Shown: positions 8,811 to 17,614 of the stretch, in pieces | Numbering within the stretch: position 1 is the first letter of the stretch | How the letters are laid out: the number at the start of each line of letters is the position of its first letter | NCBI RefSeq assembly: GCF_003688495.1 | Contig: NZ_REFH01000008.1 | Coordinates: forward strand, 558,001-622,000 | Direction: 5' to 3' | DNA length: 64,000 nucleotides | Source of the DNA: Flavobacterium weaverense | Lineage (GTDB): Bacteria > Bacteroidota > Bacteroidia > Flavobacteriales > Flavobacteriaceae | Made by a program: the position numbers and the translations under genes | Notes under the pieces: generated by a model | What the model was told of the DNA's origin: nothing | The model's database searches: none | What the model saw: only the letters and a program-made list of their open reading frames with translations

Positions 8811-9791
8811 TTACAACACCATCAAATTACAACCACGAATATCAGAATTATCAAAACGTCCCAATACCTCGAAAGAGTTATTGGGATTTTTTTTACCCAA
8901 ATCTTGCGTTGCTATAAAAGAGCAGGAGTTAATATTAGCTAAGTCAATTACGTTTATTCCGCCTGTTTTTCCTTTTGGAATATAGGTTAAAGCATCTTCG
9001 GTATCGCGGATTAAGATTTGGATCCAAGAAGGGCATTCAAATACGCCTTCACCTAGCGAATAGGCTTGAGACAGTAGTTCTGTCATTCCGTATTCAGAGT
9101 GAATAGCCGATACGCCAAAACCTTCACATAATTGCTGATGCAGTTCTTCACGAATCATTTCTTTTCGCTTTCCTTTCATCCCGCCAGTTTCCATTATAAT
9201 CGTATTTTGCAATTTAAATTGCTGTTTCTCGATAAGGTCTAATAAAGCAAAAGTAACTCCAATCAAAATAACATTTTGTCCTGATTGATCCAACTCAATT
9301 AATTTTTTGATTAGCTCATCATGATTATGCAAGTAAAAACCACTTTCAGTCTGATTAGAAAGTTTTATTAGGTCTTCAACCATATATATTAATGAAGATC
9401 CTTCTCTTTCAAGATAAGAAGGAAGTAATGCTAGCACTACGTAATCTTCAATATTTCCATAAAATTCAGAAAATCCTTTTCGATAACTTTCTTCGTAGAT
9501 GGAAGCATCAGTGACAAGATGCCTACTTGTTATCGCACCAGTAGTTCCGCTGCTTGTAAAAACTTCTTCAATTGCGTTAGTATTTGAAACAACATTGTGA
9601 CTTTTAAAAAACTGAATAGGCAGAAATGGAATTTGCTCTAATGACTTTACTTTGTGTGAATCAGTTTTTAAAAGCTCACAAAATTCACGATATACAATGT
9701 TGTTTTCGTACTGATGACGAAAAACTTTTAAGGCCATCTTCTCAAATTGTTTTTGATTAGAAATAGCAAATATATCGGAAGCTGAAATCAA
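8811..9791 (-). CDS. LuxE/PaaK-like acyl-protein synthetase
   Basis: The 326-residue protein resembles LuxE and phenylacetyl-CoA-ligase-type adenylating enzymes: 'EEVFTSSGTTGAITSRH' is the phosphate-binding loop (about residues 80-96) and 'HSEYGMTELLSQAYS' the adenylate motif (about 235-250). LuxE proteins activate a fatty acid and load it on a protein cysteine. No luxC or luxAB lies nearby, so bioluminescence is not implied; surface-polysaccharide or lipid acylation is more likely. Its 3' end carries the toxin-antitoxin terminator on the other strand. Confidence 0.8.
   Translation of the reverse strand: MISASDIFAISNQKQFEKMALKVFRHQYENNIVYREFCELLKTDSHKVKSLEQIPFLPIQFFKSHNVVSNTNAIEEVFTSSGTTGAITSRHLVTDASIYEESYRKGFSEFYGNIEDYVVLALLPSYLEREGSSLIYMVEDLIKLSNQTESGFYLHNHDELIKKLIELDQSGQNVILIGVTFALLDLIEKQQFKLQNTIIMETGGMKGKRKEMIREELHQQLCEGFGVSAIHSEYGMTELLSQAYSLGEGVFECPSWIQILIRDTEDALTYIPKGKTGGINVIDLANINSCSFIATQDLGKKNPNNSFEVLGRFDNSDIRGCNLMVL
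8859..8894 (+). terminator. terminator of the toxin-antitoxin operon, inside the LuxE-like gene
   Basis: TCCCAATA at 8859-8866 pairs with TATTGGGA at 8879-8886. Inside, CTC-GAAA-GAG closes with a GAAA tetraloop, and eight T follow. The hairpin therefore ends plus-strand transcription 52 bases past the toxin stop while coding for the LuxE-like C-terminal region on the minus strand. Confidence 0.85.
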
Positions 9792-9865
9792 AATATTTTT
9801 TTTGCAAAAGTAATCAAAAAATTTGGTGTGTTTTTAATTCACGCTTTGGATCTATTGTTTTCTGC

Positions 9866-9896
9866 AAAAAAAAGCTCCAAAATTAATTAGAGCTTT
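9866..9896 (-). terminator. terminator of the T9SS mini-protein gene
   Basis: On the minus strand AAAGCTC (9890-9896) pairs with GAGCTTT (9871-9877) and is followed by a T run. Confidence 0.75.
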
Positions 9897-9914
9897 CTGT
9901 TTATTTTAATTTTT

Positions 9915-10253
9915 TTATCGAATAATTAATTTTCTTGTAGCCGATGCTTCTTTTTCATTAATCTTTATGATGTAAATACCAGAAGATAAAGTGGAGACAT
10001 TTAACTCTCTTGAGCTTAACTGTGTTTGAAGTACTTTTTTACCTAAAACGTCAAAGATAATTATTTCTTTATCAAAATCGTTTTTAGTCGAAATGTATAC
10101 TTTTCCGTTGCTCACGGGGTTTGGGTACAAGTTTAAACCTTCAATTGTAGGTGATTCTTGAGTTTTTGGTTGCGGCTTAGATTCCTGAGCGTTAACGCTG
10201 AAGGAAAATAAAAAAACCAATAAAGTAATAGTATAAAAGTAGTTTTTTGCCAT
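9915..10253 (-). CDS. T9SS type A sorting-domain-only secreted protein
   Basis: From the ATG giving MAKNYFYTITLL this is a 112-residue protein with a signal peptide (about 1-22, cut near NAQES), a short proline/glutamine linker, and then a complete type A sorting domain: 'LNLYPNPVSNGKVYI' start, 'FDVLGKKVLQTQL' middle, and 'GIYIIKI...RKLIIR' end. There is no cargo domain. It would be exported by type IX secretion to the cell surface or medium. The upstream ATG at 10292 would put charged residues before the signal peptide and is less likely. Confidence 0.85.
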   Translation of the reverse strand: MAKNYFYTITLLVFLFSFSVNAQESKPQPKTQESPTIEGLNLYPNPVSNGKVYISTKNDFDKEIIIFDVLGKKVLQTQLSSRELNVSTLSSGIYIIKINEKEASATRKLIIR

Positions 10254-10302
10254 CAGATTATTTTGTTTAGTAAATGTACAAAAAATATTCAAATACTATA
10301 CC

Positions 10303-10333
10303 AAAAAAAACATCCTGAATTTTCAGGATGTTT
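10303..10333 (-). terminator. terminator of the beta-helix lipoprotein gene
   Basis: AAACATCCTGA (10308-10318) and TCAGGATGTTT (10323-10333) form an 11-base-pair stem with a 4-base loop, followed on the minus strand by a T run. Confidence 0.85.
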
Positions 10334-10358
10334 ATAATGATTTTTGGCTAACTATTTT

Positions 10359-11546
10359 TTACAAATTCGATAGCAAATTTACACCATCTACGATTGCCCA
10401 CGCTCCAGGAGTCAATATTGCTCCGTTTGCTGATGTGCTTGTAGTGAAGTTTATAGGTAAAAAAGTAGCAGTAAAAGTTGTTGCTCCTGCTCCCCATAAT
10501 GGAGTAGCATCTGCAATTTTTACATTAAGCATTTTTATTTTACCAGTTGCAACTTGGTTTGTTTGTGTAGCAGCATCTTGAATTCGTACTGCAGTTGCAT
10601 TAGTTGATGTATAACCTGAGATTACTATATTGGAGTATTCTCCATTTCCTTCTTTTTTAAATTGGATAGCATCAATTTCTAAAGGATTTCCAGCTTCTGT
10701 AACTGTTCCAGCTGCTCTTCGCAAAGTGATATTAGATACTTTTGGAAAAAATGCATTATTCACACTTTTCGCTTCGATTTCCATTCCAAAATTTCCAGCT
10801 CCAGTTTGATACGCGTACCAGTTTGTGTTCTCTTGACCTTGCCATCCATCTTGCCAGTCAAATGAATCATCCGTATTTCCGTAGGATACAAGATTTTTAG
10901 CACTTACAGTTCCTCCGTAAAATTCAAATCCATCATCAGCACCTTTATAAGAAACTAAGTTTTCTAAAGTTGTTCCAGAACCTACAGAATAGAAAGAGAA
11001 TCCATTCATCTCAGAGTTTCCATCAAGAATTTTTTTACCAGCATATTCAACTCTTACATATTTTAATGATCCACCATTGTGTGCTGGATTTTTTCCGCCG
11101 TAAACAATGTTTGTTCCATCTTCAGAAGTCGCAGTTGTGATAGGTGTTCCATCAGCCATTTTTCCAGCTACTATAGGAGCATCACCAAACATTATTATTC
11201 CACCCCAAGAACCTGCAGTTTTAGATTTTTCAGTAAACACAACTGGTTCGGCAGCTGTACCTGAAATATTTAGTTTTCCTCCGTTTTCAATTAAGAGTGC
11301 ATCAGTACCATTTGATACATCAGCAGTTATTATTGAACCCGCTTCAAAAGTCAAAGTGACACCTGTTTTAACTCTAACCGTTCCACTCAATGAATAAGTC
11401 CCTTTGGTATATGTTTTTGATACAGTAACATCGCCGGTTATTTCTCCAGTTGCTGATGGAGGGGTAGTTATTACGTCGCTATCACTTGATGTACAACTTG
11501 TGAAAACTAAGCTCAATAAAGCTAGACTAAATACTAATTTTTTCAT
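10359..11546 (-). CDS. secreted parallel beta-helix-like lipoprotein
   Basis: The 395-residue protein has a lipoprotein signal with lipobox VFTSC (Cys18), a serine/threonine/proline linker, and then repeated short beta strands: 'TVRVKTGVTLTFEAGSII', 'LLIENGGKLNISGTA', 'GSWGGIIMFGDAPI' and 'LKYVRVEYAGKKI', typical of right-handed beta-helix surface proteins. It has no recognisable catalytic residues. It lies next to a TonB-dependent receptor and shares its operator layout, so a role as the receptor's surface partner in substrate capture is a reasonable inference. Confidence 0.75.
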   Translation of the reverse strand: MKKLVFSLALLSLVFTSCTSSDSDVITTPPSATGEITGDVTVSKTYTKGTYSLSGTVRVKTGVTLTFEAGSIITADVSNGTDALLIENGGKLNISGTAAEPVVFTEKSKTAGSWGGIIMFGDAPIVAGKMADGTPITTATSEDGTNIVYGGKNPAHNGGSLKYVRVEYAGKKILDGNSEMNGFSFYSVGSGTTLENLVSYKGADDGFEFYGGTVSAKNLVSYGNTDDSFDWQDGWQGQENTNWYAYQTGAGNFGMEIEAKSVNNAFFPKVSNITLRRAAGTVTEAGNPLEIDAIQFKKEGNGEYSNIVISGYTSTNATAVRIQDAATQTNQVATGKIKMLNVKIADATPLWGAGATTFTATFLPINFTTSTSANGAILTPGAWAIVDGVNLLSNL

Positions 11547-11591
11547 TTTTTGATCTTTTTAAAATTATAATTTTGTTGTTAATTATTAAGT

Positions 11592-11636
11592 CAAAAGTAC
11601 TCCTGCGCTTTTGGAAATTAGTTAGGTAATTGTTAT
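11592..11636 (-). promoter_or_regulatory. promoter and 11-base-period operator of the beta-helix gene
   Basis: On the minus strand ATAACA-N5-CTAACT (11636 down to 11620) is followed after exactly 20 bases by TACTTTTG (11599 down to 11592), a perfect -7 TAnnTTTG. No clear TTG is present at -33; the repeat ends just upstream of that place, as expected for an activator-dependent promoter. The same layout occurs before the TonB-dependent receptor. Confidence 0.6.
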
Positions 11637-11689
11637 CAAAGTATTATAAAACAATGAATTTGATGTAAATTTTAGGTTACTATGTAAAC

Positions 11690-11713
11690 AAAAAAAGAGC
11701 CTCTTCGGCTCTT
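11690..11713 (-). terminator. terminator of the TonB-dependent receptor gene
   Basis: AAGAGCC (11695-11701) pairs with GGCTCTT (11707-11713) around a 5-base loop. On the minus strand a T run follows, 21 bases past the receptor stop. Confidence 0.85.
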
Positions 11714-11734
11714 CTTTTGCTATTTGTTTTGTTG

Positions 11735-14515
11735 TTAAAAAGTGTATCCTACATTTACTGAGAATCCAACTCCCTTTTTGAACTCTTTTACTATTAGCGA
11801 ATCTTCGGTGATTTTTATGTTGCTTTTAGTTCCTAGTTCTTTTCGGTAGCTCGGATTCAAAATATTATCTACTGCAAACTTAATATCGATGTTTTTTGAA
11901 ACTGCAGTCGTCCATATAAAATCAAGTTTACTGAACGACTTTTCGTAAATATGATCCATTCCTGACGAACCTACTGCAAAAATTCGATCTCCGTAAACGT
12001 TATACACTACTGTCATTGAGTTTTTCCAATCTTTTCTAAAGATAAAATCATATTTTAAATCCGAATTTATCAACCAGCTGGAAGCACCTTGCAATTTGCG
12101 ACTTTTACTGTTTTCTAACTCATTTCCTTGTCTTGTAGGATCAATCTTTACATCAGTATTCATTAATGAAGTGTTAAATCCGAGAGAGAAGTTTGATAAA
12201 GATTCGCTCACTCTACTCAATTGTAAAAGTATTTCGATCTCAGCTCCAAAAATAATAGCTTGTTCTGAATTTTTAAATGTTGTAATCTGTCCACCACTAT
12301 TTGCTGTTGGTTTAAAAACTCTTTCAATAGGATTATTGATTACTTTACCAAATACTCCTACAGCAAATAATTCTTTATTATTCGGGAACAATTCATATTT
12401 AAAATCTGCATTATAGTTTTCGCTGTTTTTTAAATCTGGATTACCACTTTCTGAAGTTCCATCAGCATTGATGTAGTTTATTGGCAATAGTTCCATCGCA
12501 ACTGGACGCGTAGTTGTCTTCGCTAATGAAACTCTTAGATTACTGTTTTCGTTTAAAATTCTTTTCAAATTAACAGAAGGCAATATTTCTAATTTATCCT
12601 CTTTTTTGATGCGATACGCATTTCCAAAAGGATCTCCTTGTTCTCTATATTTAATTTCGCGCATCGAACTTTCAGCTCTTATCCCAGCATTTAAATCCCA
12701 TTTATCATTAAAAGTCATGAACAAATTAAAATATCCAGCATTAACAAATTGATTTAATTTCACTTTGTAATCACCGTTTGATTCTTCTTGTACATATAAA
12801 ATTCCGTTTTTAATGTCATCATTTATCGTTGTGCTAATCGTGTTTAAATTTGTAGTGTAGTTTTTCTCTATATTTTTTCTTCCTGAGAAGAAACGATAAT
12901 TAGAAGCCATATCATTCAACGAACCATTATAACCTATGGATAAGATATTAGGTTTTTGGCTTTCGCCAAATTTCAAACTGTACTCTAACAGTGAAGAATA
13001 ATAAAAGTTCCCCTTAACATCTAGATATTGCCGGTTTAAGTTATTCCCGCCGTATGACATGTTGATTGTATTATCACTTTCTTTAACTCCAGTAATAAAT
13101 TTTCTGTCAGGTTGACCAAAAGAAGTTTTTACGTAAGAACCTCCTGCTTTTAAACTATGTTTTCCGTCTTCACTTATTTTATAATCACCGTACAATTGTG
13201 TATTCCAATAGTTCGATTCCTCAAATTGATTCATTCGTATCAAGTTATTGGTCTTGTTTGCTAAACTGTTTGTATATCCTAGTTGATCTTGAATTTTACT
13301 TTCAGTTGCCTTGATTAGAAAAGTATTAAAATTTAAGTTATAGCGCTTTGTTTTAAATTTCAAACCAGCTAATCCAGAAAAAGTAGTTTGGTAACTGTAT
13401 TGTGTGGTGAATAAATTATTGTCGTAATTTCCTTGACCTAAATTAAATGTTCTATCAACTCCTTCTCTAAAAGAATACTTATTGTCGAAATTAAATGACA
13501 TTATATAACTAATATTCCTTTCATTTTTAAGACTGAATTTTTGTGCGTGTAAAAAACTTACACTTGAATTCAATGGGCTTTTTGTCTTGCTAACATCCCA
13601 AGATTTAGTACCGTATGCATTTTCATATTCAGCAGGAGAAAGATTTTTTCCATTGGGAATCGTTCCAAAGACTGCTGGAAGTGCTCTGTCGCTTTCTATT
13701 AATCCAAGCGTTCCTTTTGTCGAATTAGCATCTTCCGAAAGTAGAAAGTCAACCCCATTATTGCTCGTCGTGTATCCAAAACCAATATTCAATTTTGTTA
13801 TATTTTTTGGCTGAGGTGTTTCAATATTAACCGTCGCTCCAGCAAAATCTCCAGAAATATTAGGATTAAAAGTTTTATAAATATTTAGAACTCCCACAAC
13901 ATCTGTTGGGAATAAATCTAATGGGATAATTTTCTTAAAAGGACTGTTAGAAGGAGATTGCAAGTCATTTATTAATAAATTATTGTAGCGATCTTCTAAT
14001 CCTCTTATAAATAATCCACGACCATCAACCTTTGTAATTCCTGTAACTTTAGTTAAACCTTCTTCTACGTCGCTGACACCTTTACGAGACATTTCTTGAG
14101 CGCCTATACTTTGTTTGATAACCACTGCTTGTTTTTGATCTAATAATAAAGCAGTTTCTTTTTCTCTACTTACTGTAGCTCTTATTACCACATCTTCAAG
14201 TTTATATCCCGCAGAGCCTAGAGCCTGATTTATAGTAACTGTTTCATTAGCGATAATTTTTACTGGAATTTCTACTGATTCATAACCCACAAAACTAAAT
14301 TGTAAGGTGTAATTTCCTGGAGTTGTACTTACAGAGAATTTTCCATCCATATCTGTATTGGTTCCAATGCTTGTTCCTGCAATAACAACGTTTGCAAAAG
14401 GTAAAGATTGGTTGTCTGAATCTTTATCTGTTAAGACTCCAGTAATCGTTCCCTTGTTCTGTGAGAAAGACATTGCAGTTATAAATAACGATATTAAAAG
14501 AATTTTGAATTTCAT
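11735..14515 (-). CDS. TonB-dependent receptor with carboxypeptidase-like N-terminal domain
   Basis: The 926-residue outer-membrane transporter has a signal peptide (about 1-18), a carboxypeptidase-regulatory-like beta domain (about 20-105, 'GKFSVSTTPGNYTLQFSFVG'), a plug (about 120-230, 'VTGITKVDGRGLFIRGLEDR'), and a beta-barrel ending in the aromatic 'VNVGYTF'. It imports a ligand across the outer membrane using TonB energy. There is no SusD partner, so it is not a classic glycan utilisation pair; the neighbouring beta-helix lipoprotein may replace it. The divergent PhoB-like regulator starts 176 bases away. Confidence 0.92.
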   Translation of the reverse strand: MKFKILLISLFITAMSFSQNKGTITGVLTDKDSDNQSLPFANVVIAGTSIGTNTDMDGKFSVSTTPGNYTLQFSFVGYESVEIPVKIIANETVTINQALGSAGYKLEDVVIRATVSREKETALLLDQKQAVVIKQSIGAQEMSRKGVSDVEEGLTKVTGITKVDGRGLFIRGLEDRYNNLLINDLQSPSNSPFKKIIPLDLFPTDVVGVLNIYKTFNPNISGDFAGATVNIETPQPKNITKLNIGFGYTTSNNGVDFLLSEDANSTKGTLGLIESDRALPAVFGTIPNGKNLSPAEYENAYGTKSWDVSKTKSPLNSSVSFLHAQKFSLKNERNISYIMSFNFDNKYSFREGVDRTFNLGQGNYDNNLFTTQYSYQTTFSGLAGLKFKTKRYNLNFNTFLIKATESKIQDQLGYTNSLANKTNNLIRMNQFEESNYWNTQLYGDYKISEDGKHSLKAGGSYVKTSFGQPDRKFITGVKESDNTINMSYGGNNLNRQYLDVKGNFYYSSLLEYSLKFGESQKPNILSIGYNGSLNDMASNYRFFSGRKNIEKNYTTNLNTISTTINDDIKNGILYVQEESNGDYKVKLNQFVNAGYFNLFMTFNDKWDLNAGIRAESSMREIKYREQGDPFGNAYRIKKEDKLEILPSVNLKRILNENSNLRVSLAKTTTRPVAMELLPINYINADGTSESGNPDLKNSENYNADFKYELFPNNKELFAVGVFGKVINNPIERVFKPTANSGGQITTFKNSEQAIIFGAEIEILLQLSRVSESLSNFSLGFNTSLMNTDVKIDPTRQGNELENSKSRKLQGASSWLINSDLKYDFIFRKDWKNSMTVVYNVYGDRIFAVGSSGMDHIYEKSFSKLDFIWTTAVSKNIDIKFAVDNILNPSYRKELGTKSNIKITEDSLIVKEFKKGVGFSVNVGYTF

Positions 14516-14532
14516 TTGTATTGTTTTTTTTG

Positions 14533-14599
14533 CAAAGTAAGGAGCGAAATGTAAAATGTAAGTTACTGTGTTGTTACGGTTATGTTTTGTTTTTGACAG
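14533..14599 (-). promoter_or_regulatory. promoter and tandem 11-base operator between the receptor and regulator genes
   Basis: On the minus strand four six-base units at 11-base period read CTGTCA, AAAACA, GTAACA, GTAACT (14599 down to 14561). After 20 bases comes TTACTTTG (14540 down to 14533), one mismatch from TAnnTTTG, 17 bases before the receptor ATG. The 11-base period and the CTGTCA and TAAC units resemble Pho boxes bound by PhoB/PhoP-type regulators. One such regulator is encoded divergently on the other side. Confidence 0.6.
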
Positions 14600-14691
14600 T
14601 AAACAGCTCCAATATTAAATTACCGTTAACAGCTTTTCAGTCTCCTATTATTGACTACATTTACCATTCAAAAAACAATTTTTGACGCTTT

Positions 14692-15375
14692 ATGAAGAAA
14701 AAAAACACCAAAATTCTACTAGTTGATGATGAGCCAGATATCTTAGAAATCATCGGATATAACCTCGCTCAGGAAGAGTATCAAATATTCACTGCGTCAA
14801 ATGGTAAAGAAGCTATCGCTACAGCAAAAAAGGTAATTCCAGACCTTATTATAATGGACGTGATGATGCCAGAAATGGATGGTATGGAAGCTTGTGAAAG
14901 TATTCGAAAAATACCAGAATTAAGTAATGTCCTTATTACTTTCTTGACCGCGAGGAGTGAAGACTATTCTCAAGTAGCTGGATTTGATGCTGGTGCTGAT
15001 GATTACATTACAAAACCTATCAAGCCAAAATTATTAGTTAGTAAAGTGAAAGCTTTATTGCGTCGTTTGAAAGATAAAGAGCAGAATAGCGAGACATTGA
15101 ATGTAGGTGGTATCGAAATTAATCGTGAAGAATATAAAATTGTTAAGGATAACATCGAAATTGTTTTACCTCGAAAGGAATTTGAATTGTTCTATCTTCT
15201 AGCTTCAAAGCCTGGTAAGGTTTTTAAAAGGGATGAAATTCTCGATAGAGTATGGGGTAACGAAGTAATTGTGGGAGGCAGAACAATTGATGTACACATC
15301 AGAAAGTTGCGTGAAAAAATAGGAGAAGAATTATTTAAAACAATTAAAGGAGTTGGCTATAAGTTTGAGGTATAG
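14692..15375 (+). CDS. OmpR/PhoB-family response regulator
   Basis: The 227-residue protein has a receiver domain (phosphoacceptor D56 in IIMDVMMP, acid pocket D12/D13, T86, K108) and an OmpR-type winged-helix DNA-binding domain (about 130-225, 'EFELFYLLASKPGKVFKR' and 'RTIDVHIRKLREKIG'). It ends flush against the kinase gene (TAG then ATG), so the pair is one operon. The closest named type is PhoB. The 11-base direct repeats in the divergent promoter are the kind of site such dimers bind. Confidence 0.95.
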   Translation: MKKKNTKILLVDDEPDILEIIGYNLAQEEYQIFTASNGKEAIATAKKVIPDLIIMDVMMPEMDGMEACESIRKIPELSNVLITFLTARSEDYSQVAGFDAGADDYITKPIKPKLLVSKVKALLRRLKDKEQNSETLNVGGIEINREEYKIVKDNIEIVLPRKEFELFYLLASKPGKVFKRDEILDRVWGNEVIVGGRTIDVHIRKLREKIGEELFKTIKGVGYKFEV

Positions 15376-16440
15376 ATGAACATTAATTTTAAAAAAACAT
15401 ATCGCTTTGCTGTAAAGTCTGCACTTTATATTACTTTATTTTCCACTGGATTAGTGGGCTTTTTGACCTATTTATTTTTTAAGTTTTCTTATCAGTTTTG
15501 TTTGATTTTTGCTTTTTCAATTGCTGTTTTCTCTTTTATAGTAATTCAATACCGAGTGGAGCGTTTTATCTATAAAAAGGTAAAGAAAATATATGATGAT
15601 GTTGCTTTATTAGAGTCGAGCACCTTTATGAACCAACCCATCACTACTGATATGGCGACATTGACACGTGAGGTTAAAAAGTTTGCGACTGACAAAAAGT
15701 TAGAAATAGAAACCTTGAAAGTTAGGGAAGAATATAGAAGAGAGTTTCTAGGTAATGTTTCTCACGAATTAAAAACACCTCTTTTTATGGTTCAAGGTTA
15801 TTTATCAACATTGCTGGATGGAGCGATGAGTGATAAAACGATTCGAAAAAAATATTTAGAGCGTGCTGAAAAAGGAGTGGAGCGCCTTATCTACATCGTC
15901 CAAGATTTAGATATGATTTCTAAACTAGAAATAGGCGAGTTAAATTTAGAAATAACTGAATTTGATATTGTCAAACTCATAGAAAATGTATTTGATCTTT
16001 TAGAAATGAAAGCTTCAAAAAAAGATATTTTATTGATGTTTGATATGAAATACAATACACCTATAATGGTGGTGGGCGATCATGAAAAAATTGAGCAAGC
16101 AGTTATGAATTTAGTCGTAAACTCAATTAAATATGGAAAAGATCAAGGCTCTACGGAAGTTAGTATTGAAGATTTAACCGCAGAAAAAGTAATTGTTAGA
16201 GTGACTGATAACGGTGATGGAATCGTTAAAAAGAATATTTCAAGACTATTCGAACGTTTTTATAGAGTAGATAAAAGCGGAGCAAGAACTGAGGGTGGTT
16301 CAGGATTAGGACTGGCTATCGTTAAGCATATTATTGAGGCACACGACGAAAAAATATTTGTAGATAGCACATTTGGTGTCGGCTCTGAGTTTTCTTTTAC
16401 ACTTCAAAAAGTCAAAACAAAAAAGCAAAAATCTAAATAA
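15376..16440 (+). CDS. PhoR-like sensor histidine kinase
   Basis: The 354-residue kinase has two transmembrane segments (about 15-35 and 40-58) with almost no periplasmic loop, a short linker without a PAS domain, the phosphoacceptor H130 in NVSHELKTPL, and a HATPase domain with N box (NLVVNSIKYG), G1 (DNGDGI), F box (FERFYRVD) and G2 (GSGLGLAIV). Lacking a sensory loop, it may sense through the membrane or a partner, as PhoR does through PhoU/Pst. No pst or phoU genes lie in this window. Confidence 0.93.
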   Translation: MNINFKKTYRFAVKSALYITLFSTGLVGFLTYLFFKFSYQFCLIFAFSIAVFSFIVIQYRVERFIYKKVKKIYDDVALLESSTFMNQPITTDMATLTREVKKFATDKKLEIETLKVREEYRREFLGNVSHELKTPLFMVQGYLSTLLDGAMSDKTIRKKYLERAEKGVERLIYIVQDLDMISKLEIGELNLEITEFDIVKLIENVFDLLEMKASKKDILLMFDMKYNTPIMVVGDHEKIEQAVMNLVVNSIKYGKDQGSTEVSIEDLTAEKVIVRVTDNGDGIVKKNISRLFERFYRVDKSGARTEGGSGLGLAIVKHIIEAHDEKIFVDSTFGVGSEFSFTLQKVKTKKQKSK

Positions 16441-16459
16441 ATTTCGAATTAAATTTAAA

Positions 16460-17527
16460 TTATTTTTCGAAAAATTCAAATAATTTGCGCCAATCATGAT
16501 TATAATTATTTTTAAAGTCTCCAGTAATTCGAGCTGCTGTTTGAATGTTTTCGATGTTGAAATCTTCTTGGGCTGAAAACGGAACATTATAATCTTCGTT
16601 TAGTTTTTTAGCTAAATACTCTTGTTCGCACTGTCCAGGTGTGGGAATAAAAAAAACTTTTTTCTCTAATTTAGCAACGTCCATTATTGTAGTATAACCG
16701 GAGCGACTGAGAATAATGTCACTTTTATTAAAGGCTTGTTCTAATTCGCTAGAGTTCATGTAATTATAATACGTAACATTTTCTACTTGTTCAGTAATCT
16801 GATCCTTTTGTACAATTCCCTTCACGAATACTACTTGGCCACTGTAATTTTGTACGTCCTTCTTTAATTTTTCTTCTAAAAGTCCGCGTTGTGGTTCAGG
16901 TCCTGAAAGAACAATCATTAAATCATATTTGATCTCGACATTTCTCTTTTGTAAACGGCTTAAAGGTCCTATGTAATTTAGTTTTAAATCTGTCCTACTA
17001 AGATGTCCTAACTTTCCGGTAAGGTTTGGATTTTCTTCAAAATCTGGAATCCAACATTCGGTGTGCTTTCTAATTATTTTTTGATGAATTTTACCTGTAA
17101 ACCAAGTGCTATTTCCAGATAAAACATTTAGTTGATGTGTGATGTAAACAGATGGAATTTCGTTACTATAAACACCTAACCGATTATCAGAAATAAGAGC
17201 ACTAATGTTGTACTGCTGGATCCATTTATCAATTATTTTCTTCTCTTTCTTTATTGCTTTAATTGTTTTAAAAACATTTCGAAGCAAATTCCACTTTAAG
17301 TTTTTTCCTTTTTTTGAGTATTCTATTTGGTATGACGGAAGTTCTAATGCAAGTAGAGTTGGAAATTCTTTTTTCAGTAGGACTAAAGCCTGACCGTCAG
17401 AAGCAATTATTGGAGTGTAGTTATTTTGCAATAATGCATTAATGATTGGAATACATCGCGTAGCATGTCCTAATCCCCAATTGAGAGGCGTAATTAATAT
17501 CGTTTTTTTACTGCTATTTAATTCCAT
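16460..17527 (-). CDS. MurG-like glycosyltransferase (GT28-type C-terminus)
   Basis: The 355-residue GT-B enzyme has an N-terminal acceptor domain starting 'ITPLNWGLGHATRCIPII' and a C-terminal nucleotide-sugar domain with 'SDIILSRSGYTTIMDVA' (about 274-290) and 'PTPGQCEQEYLA' (about 300-311). It belongs with the uncharacterised MurG/UGT-like proteins (GT28 C-terminal family), not MurG itself. Donor and acceptor are unknown. It is convergent with the PhoR-like kinase gene (19-base gap), with no obvious operon partner. Confidence 0.8.
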   Translation of the reverse strand: MELNSSKKTILITPLNWGLGHATRCIPIINALLQNNYTPIIASDGQALVLLKKEFPTLLALELPSYQIEYSKKGKNLKWNLLRNVFKTIKAIKKEKKIIDKWIQQYNISALISDNRLGVYSNEIPSVYITHQLNVLSGNSTWFTGKIHQKIIRKHTECWIPDFEENPNLTGKLGHLSRTDLKLNYIGPLSRLQKRNVEIKYDLMIVLSGPEPQRGLLEEKLKKDVQNYSGQVVFVKGIVQKDQITEQVENVTYYNYMNSSELEQAFNKSDIILSRSGYTTIMDVAKLEKKVFFIPTPGQCEQEYLAKKLNEDYNVPFSAQEDFNIENIQTAARITGDFKNNYNHDWRKLFEFFEK

Positions 17528-17559
17528 TTCTTATTTTAATCACTAATTATATTTCATGT

Positions 17560-17593
17560 AAAAAGGGGATCTTTATGAAAAAAGTCCCCTTTT
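17560..17593 (-). terminator. terminator of the PBCV-adaptor-domain gene
   Basis: AAAAGGGGA (17561-17569) pairs with TCCCCTTTT (17585-17593), with a 15-base loop, and a T run follows on the minus strand. Confidence 0.7.
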
Positions 17594-17614
17594 ATTTCTT
17601 TTCTTATCGCCAAA

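Noticed and set aside
8811..9791. Part of a bioluminescence operon
   Set aside because: No luxA, luxB, luxC or luxD neighbours; LuxE-like enzymes occur in many non-luminous bacteria.
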